60,000 nucleotides of DNA from Bolinopsis microptera (Eukaryota; Ctenophora; Tentaculata; Lobata; Bolinopsidae), in assembly GCF_026151205.1 (NCBI RefSeq), contig NC_087078.1:970175-1030174 (forward strand). Reading direction: 5' to 3'. Below, piece by piece: positions 43,701 through 52,175 of the stretch (the first letter of the stretch is position 1; each line of letters starts with the position of its first letter). The notes beneath the pieces were generated by a model. That model was given only the letters and a program-made list of their open reading frames with translations, did no database searches and was not told where the DNA came from. Both the position numbers and the translations under genes were made by a program.

Positions 43701-45568
43701 AATCCTTTCACCAGTTTAGGTATTACAGCCCCTAGCATGACTGTGTAGAAATAAACCTAACGAGTTTCTGATATTTACCCCTCACCATGCTAACTCACAC
43801 CTTTATCAAATAATAATTGATTCATCACTATAAATATTGCTAAATTTCATGAAAATAATCGTTACTGACTATTCCAAAATTTTAGTTCAATGGGGTTGCT
43901 GACTGCGTGAATTTGATTAAAATCGGAGTTACACAATTCAACTAAACTGCATAGTGCATACTCGCTACTCCAGATAGCAAAGTTTAACTTGTTACTTGCT
44001 CCAGAAACTTTGAAAGTTAATTCCATCCATTAGTGATATAAGTAATTTTTGTGAATACCAAATCAGTTCCATATCTCCCAGTTCCATATCGTACTTACCA
44101 GATGAAGATTCACATCCTGAGTTAACCTCGATCACATTACCAGTTCTGTACTGACTTAGAATACTTTCCCAGGTAATGAATCTGACATTATCGAACTTCT
44201 TTTCCACTTCAGAACATCTGCCACCTTGATACAGCTCTGCAACTTCTGTCCCGCTTAGTTCCTTTCCAAATATATTCAACTTCATCAGCTGTCCTCCGAA
44301 TACGTCTGATCCATCTGAGCTGCCACTCCACCCACTGTATTGTCCCAGGAGAATGTAGCCGCCCTCTTCTAATGGAGAAGTATTGTCAACTCTGTAAGAC
44401 CATACCAGAGTTCCGTTGTAGTATACCTTTAGTGTTGCAGAGCTTGTGGACCAGCTCTGGCATTGGTGGGTCCATGTGTTTAGCGGCACTGAAACAGACA
44501 CACTGCCACCGCTGTTGTGAATGAAGTTCCACCCTCCAGCGTCAGAGATGAGGATTTCGTGAGCATGAGTACTTGTTGCGTAGTTTATCCAGGTTCTATA
44601 AATCCCAGTCTGCTGTTTCTTAACCCATGAGCATACCGTCAGAGCGTGTTAAACATTACTCATATCAGGGTAGAATCTAACGTAATCACTGACTGTGGTG
44701 CCAAATTGGAGAGCTGAAAAAGTAGACCGGTTAATTTGCTCGAATTTAGAAAAGCAAATTGGCAAAAGGTGCCGAAACATCACAGGATGAGATAATGTAA
44801 AGGGTATAAATCACGTACGAGGGAAATTAGTTTAAAAAACTCTAGAATGGTTTGAGAACGTAATTAATCATTTTCGTTTCCAGTGATAAAATTCATAAAA
44901 CTTGCCTATGAACACGATATAAAATCTCACCTGGATCAATAATTCTTCCGATGATAACTATTTCATTTACATCAGTAGCACCGTAATTTCCCCTATCTAT
45001 AAAAACTGTGTCACCAATTTTACAATCGGAAGGGGTATTGTCAGGGACTATCCCATCCTCAGGGTACACTGTCACGGGCCAATAAGCACAGAAATTTTGA
45101 TAACCACTTACACAGGTACACGTGTCTCTCGAGCATATGTGCTTTTTATACGGATAAGACAAAGTATTAATGTAATAATGCCGCACTTCTTCGATACAGT
45201 ATTTCGTATCTAACGTAGCTTTAAACCAGGAGTCAGATCCGCGAACAACAGTTTCAGTGAGTATTTCCCTGTCTATGGCATTATCTGCGTTAGCCTGATT
45301 TGAGAAAGATACGGAAACAGGTGTAATCTCACCCTGTACTCGCTGTAAATAACCTGAAATAATTAAAATGATAAATCATTGTGTTTTATCAATTATCAAC
45401 TATGTTTTACTAACCTGCTTTTTACAATTTATACAGGTATAAGATAGCTATAAGACTCACAAAAATGAAGGAATTAATTAATTTTGGATAATAAAGTTGT
45501 GTAATTAAACATTTACCCTGGAGGGTTGAACACAACAAAGCTGTAAGAATGAGTATCCTTATCTTCAT
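29239..45568 (-). CDS. Secreted pentraxin-TSP1-multi-Ig recognition-like protein
   Basis: At least 34 exons on the minus strand, joined by GT-AG introns. Order: signal peptide; galactose-binding-like domain; pentraxin; TSP1; Ig exons A0, B0, seven A/B cassettes and A8; two split Ig domains; further beta-rich exons; sushi-like C-terminus ending in TAG. Exons 1 to A8 all meet in phase 1. No transmembrane segment was seen, so the product is probably secreted. Pentraxin, TSP1, Ig and sushi modules are common in soluble pattern-recognition and matrix proteins; an immune or self-recognition role is inference. Two problems: an in-frame TAA in the pentraxin exon, and a phase mismatch between exons ending at 33102 and starting at 31697, which implies a missed or lost exon there. 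Relics of its exons lie at 27.9-28.6 kb. Confidence 0.75.
29799..30181 (-). CDS. Ig gene exons J-K
   Basis: Exons 30070-30181 ([32 protein letters not shown]) and 29799-29904 ([34 protein letters not shown]). The second holds the first cysteine of a sushi-like module completed in the last exon. Confidence 0.6.
30455..30915 (-). CDS. Ig gene exons H-I
   Basis: Exons 30787-30915 ([29 protein letters not shown]) and 30455-30631 ([36 protein letters not shown]). Both begin in phase 1. The first continues an Ig-like domain; the second is beta-rich and not recognised. Confidence 0.6.
31246..31697 (-). CDS. Ig gene exons F-G
   Basis: Exons 31575-31697 and 31246-31365. In the frame that joins both (phase 1) they encode [18 protein letters not shown] and then [30 protein letters not shown], a beta-sandwich-like stretch. 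Exon F lies about 50 bases from a long G homopolymer. Confidence 0.55.
31751..31784 (+). repeat. G homopolymer, about 34 bases
   Basis: Uninterrupted G run in the intron upstream of exon F of the Ig gene. The length is prone to sequencing error. Could form a G-quadruplex-type structure. Confidence 0.9.
32820..32945. repeat. Inverted repeat (foldback) in Ig gene intron
   Basis: The arm ggactttatttgaacagac (about 32865-32884) with gaacgct is mirrored by agcgttcaattaatg, gtccgttcaaataaggtcc (32905-32942), loop of about 10 bases. It is preceded by short ggac/gaacgg modules. A small hairpin element. Confidence 0.7.
33102..33187 (-). CDS. Ig gene exon E2
   Basis: Short exon between ttttttcag|ggt and ag|gtaactt. 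Encodes [20 protein letters not shown] and FKEVVTFF. It ends in phase 2 and does not join in frame to the next exon found (31697). Confidence 0.5.
33398..33685. repeat. Palindromic hairpin element built of 10-11 bp modules
   Basis: Terminal arms ggcaattcggtaatgtagct and its inverse surround two opposed blocks of about ten gcacggttaa(t/g) modules each, meeting at about 33541. The whole 288 bases can fold into one long hairpin. It lies in the intron between exons E1 and E2 of the Ig gene. A ggaaagat octamer occurs near both ends (33376-33386 and 33686-33693), but not symmetrically. Confidence 0.85.
33718..33872 (-). CDS. Ig gene exon E1
   Basis: Encodes [19 protein letters not shown] and [14 protein letters not shown], beta-rich and without cysteines, perhaps a degenerate Ig or fibronectin-type strand set. 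It ends at act|gtacgta in phase 0. Confidence 0.55.
34034..34497 (-). CDS. Ig gene exons D1-D2: split Ig-like domain
   Basis: Exons 34341-34497 and 34034-34215. They read [31 protein letters not shown] and [11 protein letters not shown], a Cys-Trp-Cys Ig pattern with the intron just before the Trp. Confidence 0.7.
34645..35011 (-). CDS. Ig gene exons C1-C2: split Ig domain
   Basis: Exons 34867-35011 and 34645-34739. Joined they read [32 protein letters not shown] and [10 protein letters not shown], an Ig domain with additional cysteines split by a phase-2 intron, unlike the one-exon A and B domains. The acceptor at 35012 (ccatag) was chosen because it restores phase with A8. Confidence 0.7.
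35249..35554 (-). CDS. Ig gene exon A8: immunoglobulin domain
   Basis: 102 codons, A type but diverged: [19 protein letters not shown] and [15 protein letters not shown]. The donor A|gtgagtatgag is repeated 70 bases downstream behind five TAATTACAC-like units (see findings). Confidence 0.85.
35677..36482 (-). CDS. Ig cassette 7 (A7 36186-36482, B7 35677-36015)
   Basis: A7 is an ordinary array A exon ([14 protein letters not shown]). B7 is the older type related to B0 ([36 protein letters not shown]). Period 893 from cassette 6. This marks the end of the homogenised array. Confidence 0.9.
36576..37375 (-). CDS. Ig cassette 6 (A6 37079-37375, B6 36576-36914)
   Basis: Period 899. Variants: VVPGLLEV and GLIEEL in A; EVVRP, LHGF and SEYVDV in B. 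Confidence 0.9.
37469..38274 (-). CDS. Ig cassette 5 (A5 37978-38274, B5 37469-37807)
   Basis: Period 899. Variants: VVPGWLEV and DNNNND in A; KVIRP and LHGF in B, plus a Y replacing the usual D in VDQTL (VYQTL). Confidence 0.9.
38368..39173 (-). CDS. Ig cassette 4 (A4 38877-39173, B4 38368-38706)
   Basis: Period 899 from cassette 3. Variants: CVIIS and DKNNND in A; EVVRP and LHGF in B. B4's intron and donor side shares the gtgtgtccgac and aatattagct variants with B1, as expected if segments are exchanged between cassettes. Confidence 0.9.
39267..40072 (-). CDS. Ig cassette 3 (A3 39776-40072, B3 39267-39605)
   Basis: Same A/B pair with a 170-bp intron. Variants: GLADQ and DNNNND in A; EVIRT and LDGF in B. 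It starts 840 bases below cassette 2. Confidence 0.9.
40166..40912 (-). CDS. Ig cassette 2 (A2 40616-40912, B2 40166-40504)
   Basis: Same layout as cassette 1, with the same 111-bp A-B intron, which lacks about 59 bases present in cassettes 3-7. Period to cassette 1 is 840 bases. Variants: DNNNND in A; KVIRP and LDGF in B. Confidence 0.9.
41006..41752 (-). CDS. Ig cassette 1 (A1 41456-41752, B1 41006-41344)
   Basis: A exon of 99 codons ([31 protein letters not shown]) and B exon of 113 codons ([34 protein letters not shown]), joined by a 111-bp intron. Cassette-specific residues: TVLPGSLEV in A; EVVRT, YGWTQ and LDGF in B. Confidence 0.9.
41965..42303 (-). CDS. Ig gene exon B0: immunoglobulin domain
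   Basis: 113 codons. [19 protein letters not shown] and [18 protein letters not shown] give the Cys-Trp-Cys core. It is closest to B7 at the other end of the array (both have [14 protein letters not shown]), so the array lies between two older B exons. Confidence 0.88.
42477..42766 (-). CDS. Ig gene exon A0: immunoglobulin domain
   Basis: Founder-like member of the A type: [19 protein letters not shown] and [12 protein letters not shown] give the Ig Cys-Trp-Cys pattern. Divergent from the array copies, with about half the residues shared. Confidence 0.85.
43104..43280 (-). CDS. Ig gene exon 4: thrombospondin type 1 repeat
   Basis: 59 codons, phase 1 at both ends. Contains the TSP1 pattern [18 protein letters not shown], then [20 protein letters not shown] and DCPG, with the six conserved cysteines and layered Trp/Arg. 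TSP1 repeats mediate extracellular protein or glycan binding. Confidence 0.92.
44099..44713 (-). CDS. Ig gene exon 3: pentraxin domain with in-frame stop
   Basis: 615 bases, phase 1 at both ends. Translates as a pentraxin/LamG-like sandwich: [22 protein letters not shown], the exact pentraxin signature HxCxSWxS (HQCQSWST), [16 protein letters not shown] and [17 protein letters not shown]. After NV there is an in-frame TAA at 44649-44651, followed at once by in-frame HALTVCSW. The rest of the exon and all Ig exons downstream remain open. A single substitution (for example from CAA) would explain it: a null allele, a recent pseudogene, or a sequence error. Confidence 0.85.
44931..45353 (-). CDS. 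Ig gene exon 2: galactose-binding-like domain
   Basis: 141 codons between acceptor atttcag|g and donor g|gtgagat, phase 1 at both ends. The sequence [20 protein letters not shown], then [20 protein letters not shown], resembles the start and the CI.EV strand of F5/8-type-C/fucolectin domains. A cysteine-rich second half follows ([25 protein letters not shown]). A broken copy lies at 27883-28110. The fold assignment is tentative. Confidence 0.65.
45517..45568 (-). CDS. Ig gene exon 1: signal peptide
   Basis: Encodes [18 protein letters not shown], a typical signal peptide, then donor G|gtaaatg. Chosen over the in-frame Met 15 codons upstream because this start puts the charged residues directly before the hydrophobic core and the upstream stretch is not conserved-looking. 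Confidence 0.8.
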
Positions 45569-46150
45569 TAGATCAGCAATAATTGCCGCTACATTAGAAT
45601 ATCGTTTTTCCAATTTGTCGAATTAACTGATCACTTTAACGTTACATAATATCTGATATGACTGAAAATACTCATAATGTCACTGTAAGAAGTCAGTATA
45701 TTGGGAGGTTTGGTGTATTGGAAATCTCACTAACAACCAAATACCTTGAAAATAACCAAATACCTTGTAAAAGGTTGAAAGTTCATGAATACACATACAT
45801 TATTATTATTCAACGGTCATCAGACATCAATATTAATTCCATTTTGAAACTCGGACAGTAAGTTGGTAATGAGAATTATGCTTAAGAAAAGTAAGAATGT
45901 ATGTATCAAAAGCATTTTGCACCGCAAATCATCCAGTGGCGTAACGAACGGCACCGCTAACCCTGCCATGAGAATTGAGAGGATGCCAAATCTTCTTTTG
46001 GATATGGGACAATTTTGAAAAACTTAACTTTAGTGCTAGCAAAATCGTGCGTATTGCTCTAGACACATATTATTTTAAAGATTTCATCGGCAAATCCTCT
46101 CGAATCCTACCTATGGAACCTATTGAGAGGTTTAGAAGTAGGCATCCTCA
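45569..46150. other. 5' flank of the Ig gene
   Basis: AT-rich sequence upstream of the signal-peptide exon. It presumably holds the promoter, but no TATA box at a sensible distance or other core element could be singled out. No gene on either strand. Confidence 0.4.
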
Positions 46151-47160
46151 CGGCCATCACGCAATCTGCGGACCACCTCCTTGACTGCACCAGTCTATTA
46201 TCGAGTTAGAGTTTCTGCACTGTATCCAGGAGTAGGGGGCTTGTCTGGAAGGGTGTCTAAGAAGTTTCCAAAAAATGTGTTGAAGCTTGCCAAAGTCTTT
46301 TGAGTATTGACAATTTTGGGGAGAACATTCCATAGTCTTCCAGCTCTCACTGCGAATGAGTGGTCGTAGGCGGCTGATGCTTTTTTGTGAGAGAAGGGAG
46401 TATAACTTTAACTTCCAGTCTGGCATTCTCTCCGAACTGTACATCTAGGTCATTTGGAAATATACCTTGGAAAACTTTCCACAGATGTGTGATGGTGTAA
46501 CGTTCTCGGCGTCTTTGCAGGGATGTAACTTGTAAGTTTCAGTTCCTTCAGTCTATTACAATAATCGGTGTCTTTGAGCCCTAGAATCCGTCTAGTGAAC
46601 TGGTGTTGTATGCTCTCGACTGAATATCATAGATCTTGGTGGGTTCCAGAGCGGGCAGCAGTACTCCACTCTGGACCTTATCAGGTATTCGTAGAGCTGG
46701 AGCATAACAGGTGTTGTCCTGTCTTTGAACTTTTGAATACTCCAAGAGGCAAGAACCCAAGATGCCAACCATGATATTGATATGTGGTGTCCAGGAGTAA
46801 TCATCGGACATGTTGACTCCTAAGTCACGCACTAATGGGCTTCTTTCTATGACTGATCCATTTGGAGTGGTGTAGTTTGTGATGTCATTCATAAATGGCA
46901 GCTCCTCTGAAAGTGATTTAGAGGCCGGTGTTCTATAGCAAACAAGTTCAAACTTGTTTTCGTGCAGTTTCATGTTGTTGTCCTCGGACCAAAGTATGAT
47001 TTTGTTTAGATCTTCTTGAAGAAGATTGCAGTCGTTTAAAGTTGATATTTTTCTGTCTATTCGGGTGTCATCGGCAAAGCTTTCGAATCTTTCACGTACT
47101 GATCTAGATCGTTGACGTAAAGAAGAAAGACGACTGGACCAATCACCTAATTCGTTCACT
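46150..47160 (-). mobile_element. Decayed CR1/Jockey-like LINE fragment
   Basis: The minus frame 46581-47159 includes FESFADDTRIDRKI (catalytic motif), LNKIILWSEDNNMKLHENK and VRDLGVNMSDDYSWTPHIN. After a frameshift, 46157-46444 continues with the C-terminal end (ISRLRPLIRSESWKTMECSP). Truncated at both ends, and older than the copy at 25.9-27.7 kb. Confidence 0.8.
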
Positions 47161-48560
47161 GATCTTAAAGGTTACATTAACTAATTAACTAATAAATCAT
47201 AGGTAGAGTGGACCGCTGCCAATTAAATATTAATTAAATAATTAACTTATAAATGCTGCTTATACTGTTATTCAAACTGCGCTGAAACAAATCACAACAT
47301 CAATTTCAAAAAGTGGAACAGAGAATTACAGTTCTCGAGAATTATTTCTTTTCAGCTAATTTTTTTTCAACAGTTCCTCGTCAGGACAGCCATTGTCAGT
47401 GTCACTAATGTGTTACTCTATCTATACTGTTTTACAGATTTTAAACGTCAATCGTAGCTGTGATCATTCAAAGCTGTTGTTCAAAGTGTCGACCCTCTCA
47501 TTTTTGAGATTTACTGTGCTCAATCATATAAACGAAGCTTAATTATTTTTCAAGACGCGTGCGCGTGGCACGACTTTTATTAAAACGTAAGTCTGCGGTA
47601 CTGTCATAATTATTAATTACAACGGACGCGGAGAAATTATAAAAAATGAAATGATCGAAAATTAAAAGAATGAAATTAATCACGTCAACAAACTATTTGT
47701 CCAGTAATTCACCGTATAGTTGGAACAATTTGGAAAGCGCCAATTCTGCCGAGATTATTATCACAGATAATTAATTAACGGGTGATACTCGTAAAATATT
47801 TGTTCCGTCGACGAGTCCAACTCGGCGCGCGTCCTGGTAGGTTGTAAACCTACAAATAATTAATTATTATAGACAATTAGATAATTAATTTTTCCTACCT
47901 GCATCTAAGGGTAATAATAATTTTGATCCCTTTAAATCCATAATCGGCGATATTGCAAATTTACATTTAGTCAATCGTATTTTTTTAATTGACAACCGGA
48001 TAACCATGTAGTATGTATAACTAAAATTAAAATAGAATAAGCTATTTATATAAGTAACAGGGTCCTGTATCTAGGTGGACAAACTCAAACTTAACACTTA
48101 AATCATCAATCATGACTTCCAATTATAGTTATTCAATTTAAATTATTTACTGAACTTTCATCGTGGAATTTAATAAAAGTTTAATAACTTAGCCCCCACT
48201 AAATCTTAAAAACCCAAGTCAAGAGATCATTTTTGGGCAAGCGAAATAATATGAGCCGATAACTTCACTTTAAAAGCTACTATGAGGATAATTAATCATT
48301 ATCATTACGTACTGATAAATGTAATGTCACACAGTTATCATATAACAGTTGAACAAAGCTAGCAGTAGCAGCGATTACGTCACGCTACTTGGGGTAAATA
48401 GCTAACTAAGACTGAAAGTGTTGGCCCAAGGCGGATACGACTGGAGTATACTTTCACTTTCAGTTTTGACATCATACGACCCGAAAGCAACCCAAATAGA
48501 TTTGTACAGTATGTGATCGATGTAATTAATCGAAACTTTTTACAATTCGTAAGCCGTGAA
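47161..48560. other. No gene recognised
   Basis: AT-rich sequence with the R2 repeat copy (47778-47862). Only short frames. Confidence 0.45.
47778..47862 (+). repeat. Dispersed repeat family R2, copy 2
   Basis: acgggtgatactcgtaaa, then gacgagtccaactcgg and gtaggttgtaaacctacaa. Matches 13852-13955 with an internal deletion of about 25 bases. Confidence 0.8.
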
Positions 48561-48625
48561 TGAATGGGAAAAGCGAGCAACCGATCTCATTCTCGGTATC
48601 ATTTAGCATTTGCAGACGGTCACCG
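48560..48625 (+). repeat. Dispersed repeat family R1, copy 2
   Basis: Matches 13428-13495 (gaatgggaaaagcgagc, attctcggtatcattt). Here it runs directly into a GC-rich, exon-like block. Confidence 0.8.
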
Positions 48626-48720
48626 TCTCCGTCTCTGGTTTCGGGGTGGGCCACCCGTCCTCTTCTCCCGGCGCTGGGAAAGGGGACGACTCCTACACCC
48701 CCACCTCGCCATCTCTCGAA
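48615..48720 (+). other. Candidate orphan exon
   Basis: Between acceptor-like atttgcag and a strong donor g|gtaagaag lies a GC-rich frame reading TVTVSVSGFGVGHPSSSPGA and GKGDDSYTPTSPSLE. Base composition and splice sites look genuine, but no partner exon was found on either side. It may be a 5' exon of a gene with long introns or part of a repeat. Confidence 0.25.
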
Positions 48721-49228
48721 GGTAAGAAGATGGTCGAATTTTCTACTTTTATTTATATTTAATATTTATACTTGTAATAGGAAACAATTATTTAATTTCA
48801 GTTAGATTTTTAGATGCCCATGATTTTGCGAAAGTTAAAATTCAATAAAAAGTATAAAAACTGGGTTCGAATAAAAAAGTTCCGTAGCCATAGATAGTAC
48901 TTTACGCTAGCCGCTTAACGATTACCACAGAACTTTTTATTTTGTGTGAACATTTCATTTCATTTTAATGAAAAGTAAAACTATTTGTTACACTTTACAG
49001 GACAAAATGATTTTTACAAATTTTAGATTAAATATATGAGCTAAATATGTAAATACTATCCTTATAGGATTGGTAATAAACTGTAAACAGGGTGTCAAAC
49101 AATCTACTTAAATCTGAAACTATTTTACTTAAAATTTTAGCAATTCTATGATCAAGTCAAAATTGAAATCGTACGCTTATTCGCACTTAGATGCGTTGAC
49201 ACGACATATCTTCATAACTGTTTTTAGC

Positions 49229-49975
49229 TTAGAGGAACCTTGCTGCCACAACACCGAAGACAATACTGCTGATCTTAACACCTGTACCAGCTGAAAAGTC
49301 GCCATGGTGATCGTCCTCGTCTTGGTCCTCATGGTGATCGTCCTCGTCTTTGTCATCATCAGCTGCATCTCCTTCAGCTGCATCTCCTTCAGCTGCATCT
49401 CCGTCAGCTGCATCTCCTTCAGCTGCATCTCCTTCAGCTGCATCTCCTTCAGCTGCATCTCCTTCAGCTGCATCTCCGTCAGCTGCATCTCCTTCAGCTG
49501 CATCTCCGTCAGCTGCATCTCCTTCAGCTGCATCTCCTTCAGCTGCATCTCCTTCAGCTGCATCTCCGTCAGCTGCATCTCCTTCAGCTGCATCTCCTTC
49601 AGCTGCATCTCCTTCAGCTGCATCTCCTTCAGCTGCATCTCCGTCAGCTGCATCTCCTTCAGCTGCATCTCCGTCAGCTGCATCTCCTTCAGCTGCATCT
49701 CCTTCAGCTGCATCTCCTTCAGCTGCATCTCCGTCAGCTGCATCTCCGTCAGCTGCATCTCCGTCAGCTGCAGCTCCGTCAGCTGCATCTCCGTCAGCTG
49801 CCGCTCCGTCAGCTGCAGCTCCGTCAGCTGCATCTCCGTCAGCTGCCGCTCCGTCAGCTGCAGCTCCGTCAGCTGCAGCTCCGTCAGCTGCATCTCCGTC
49901 AGCTCCTTCACTTTCAGCTCGCATGTACGGTATCACACATACCAAAAGTAGTACTAGAAGGCACGTGGTTTTCAT
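49229..49975 (-). CDS. Secreted acidic repeat protein (D/E)G(D/A)AA
   Basis: Start chosen at the second Met, giving MKTTCLLVLLLVCVIPYMRA, a clear signal peptide. About 36 repeats of five residues follow, (D/E)GDAA or DGAAA, encoded by a 15-bp unit, so the middle is almost only Ala, Gly, Asp and Glu. Then come an acidic His-rich stretch (DDDKDEDDHHEDQDEDDHH) and a hydrophobic C-terminal tail (GVKISSIVFGVVAARFL) that could be a GPI-attachment signal. Repeats near the N-terminus are DGAAA, later ones EGDAA/DGDAA, so the array has grown in blocks. Function unknown; metal or calcium binding, mucus or matrix roles are guesses. The signal peptide and tail argue that this strand and frame is the real one, although other frames are also open. 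Confidence 0.7.
   Translation of the reverse strand: MKTTCLLVLLLVCVIPYMRAESEGADGDAADGAAADGAAADGAAADGDAADGAAADGAAADGDAADGAAADGDAADGDAADGDAAEGDAAEGDAAEGDAADGDAAEGDAADGDAAEGDAAEGDAAEGDAAEGDAADGDAAEGDAAEGDAAEGDAADGDAAEGDAADGDAAEGDAAEGDAAEGDAAEGDAADGDAAEGDAAEGDAADDDKDEDDHHEDQDEDDHHGDFSAGTGVKISSIVFGVVAARFL
49366..49905 (-). repeat. 15-bp coding microsatellite, about 36 units
   Basis: The plus strand reads gctgcatctcc(t/g)tca repeated with few changes. The stop-free unit keeps several frames on both strands open, producing spurious Ser-Ala-Ala-Ser-Pro and Cys-Ile-Ser-Phe-Ser frames. Confidence 0.95.
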
Positions 49976-50035
49976 GGCGAACCTGGTTAATGGTAATTTA
50001 GTTTTTTTAAACAAAATCATTTTACGATATTTTTA

Positions 50036-51260
50036 GTTAAGCGCCCAAAATTGTTATCACGTAATTTTGATATCTGATCCTGAAAGTATTACTATTACAG
50101 TTTTATGAGCAACATGATCAGAAAAAGGATTTATTAAAATTCCTTCGCTTGGCTACGCTTGGCGAGTACAAAATCTTGTGCTATTTGAAAAGCAGATTTG
50201 CAAATAGTATTAACAAAAAATATGGAGTTTAATAGGTGCATAGGCAACATACAATTAACACTCTGTAGCGGCCTCGGTTAGTTCTTAGGCAAATAGAGCT
50301 AGCCACTTGAGGTACTGAATTCGTCGACCGTCGTAGGACGTATAAGATTCCATTAAAAAATTTAATCATAGAATTCAATCTTCCAATTCAATCAAATCCT
50401 GAAATCACGCAAAATATCTAACTTTTAATTTGTTTAATATAAATCTTTCAATTTTATAACTGCGCAAGGTTTCTCCGTGCAATATGTTCTGTTATTAATT
50501 TTCCGGTTTCGCATTGTTTTCTTAAGTGCACCTAATGTGGGAGCCGACTTTTTGGAGCCATGGGACAAATATTGTAATTATTTAATTACTAGTGTAACCC
50601 GTGCTTACGGCCGGGACTTCACTATCGCAGTAGTAGTAGAAATGCTAAAGTATTAATCCGCCTATTATATTTGAAAACACGCATAAAATTGTCGTATGAA
50701 AGTATGAACTCTCTCTACAGTCCAAACAGACCGCAATGAGTGCAATCCCCCCTAATAAGCTAACTCACAAAATCATCATTTTCATAGGAATTAGGAATTA
50801 ACTTCCCTTAGTGATTGTAGAACGTATATTATAGGACGTGATCTGCAGGTCATGAATAATTAAGACTAAATACTTATGACAACAGCTGCGTGGTACCATG
50901 ATAACACAGGTTGCTCCCAAATTGAATTACACGATAAAGTCCTTAACGTCCTCGGTGCAGGACAAAACCTTGTAACTTGTAGTCACTATAGTCACATATA
51001 GGTCATGACTGTTTCAGCGAAACAGGAAATTACACACATAGATGCAATACCATCGAATATTCAAATTTTTAAAATCCGTCGCGTTTATAAATTTTGTTTC
51101 CCTCAGACCACTTCTTCCTCTAGTGACAATGACGTTAGTGCTCTATAATATCTATCCTTCTTTTCTTTTCAGAATACATTGGAGACCAAAATTATAAATG
51201 CCACATTATAAAAATCATTTGAAAATAAGATTTAAAAATAATTATTATTGGAACTATTTG
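50036..51260. other. Repeat debris, no gene recognised
   Basis: Holds the inverted match to 28080-28236 (about 50230-50395) and an inverted R3 copy (50588-50765). The remainder is AT-rich without supported exons. Confidence 0.5.
50588..50765 (-). repeat. Dispersed repeat family R3, copy 2
   Basis: The reverse complement contains ttattagggggg, gagttcatactttcatac and gggttacactagtaat in the same order as 22485-22775, but lacks about 110 bases of the interior. Confidence 0.8.
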
Positions 51261-52175
51261 AATAGTATCACTGCTAGTTACCATAGTAACACTGAATAGT
51301 GCTTGTTGTGCGTCTTTAACTTTACGTTTTAGTCCACTGCAGCTGCAGCGGCATTTTGAGTACACTTTCCCTTTGTTAGATTGTATTTGCTAGTATTTAA
51401 TAGTCAATTCTAACTTTCTAAGAACTTAGAAACATTTTTGTAAAATGAAAACTTGAGACGATTTAATATGCTAAAGAATTCGAAGGTCGATGCATCAGAA
51501 GGTGCTATGATTTGCTAAGATAATTCCATTACAAACAATGAAATGCTCATGTCATCTGTCCTCAGCTGATTTGTCTACACAGTATCCACTTGGATATTTA
51601 TATTGGGCGATGCTGGACCATTCCTAATTCACTTCTTCTGTCCAACGTCCAGGCACATACTCATATACCAGCGTTTACCTCGGCTGAGTGTGACCACTAC
51701 AAGACTGTAAACAATGGTTTCTTTATTTTTAAAATTGACACGAATGTACTACTACTACTACTACTACTGGAAGAATTTGAATCCTTCAAAATACAACTCA
51801 CATCTTTGCTCCGGCAGATCCCTGACCAGCCTCCGGTCAAGCGAGACACATCCCCTAATAGTTATACCAACTCCATCCTGGAATGGCGAAAGGATCCTGT
51901 AACATCGGAGCTATGAGGCGGTCAAAATAGTTAATGACTCTGTTGCAGTGCGCTAAACCCAACAAAAGTAACAAAACTAACAAAAGTAAGTAAGTACTAG
52001 TACATTCTCTAGATACTGTTACGCGTACTCTCTATCATAGACTCAGGGTTAACCGGGTGATGTTCAGTGAATAATTTAGATGGCTGAACTTGCTTTATAA
52101 TTTAGTTTTTGCAACGGTATATAAGCTCGCCAGGAACTGATTGTTGGTCTAAATATTGATGGTGGGTAAGAGCGC
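51261..52175. other. No gene recognised
   Basis: Contains one isolated X-box-like unit (ctagttaccatagtaacac, 51276-51294) and a (CTA)n run near 51750. The 108-codon plus frame at 51590 has no domain. Confidence 0.4.

Noticed and set aside
49304-50036. Plus-strand frames of Ser-Ala-Ala-Ser-Pro and Ser-Cys-Ile-Ser-Phe repeats, and a minus frame of Glu-Met-Gln-Leu-Lys repeats
   Set aside because: Shadows of the 15-bp unit. Only the minus frame with signal peptide and hydrophobic tail has non-repeat ends that make sense.
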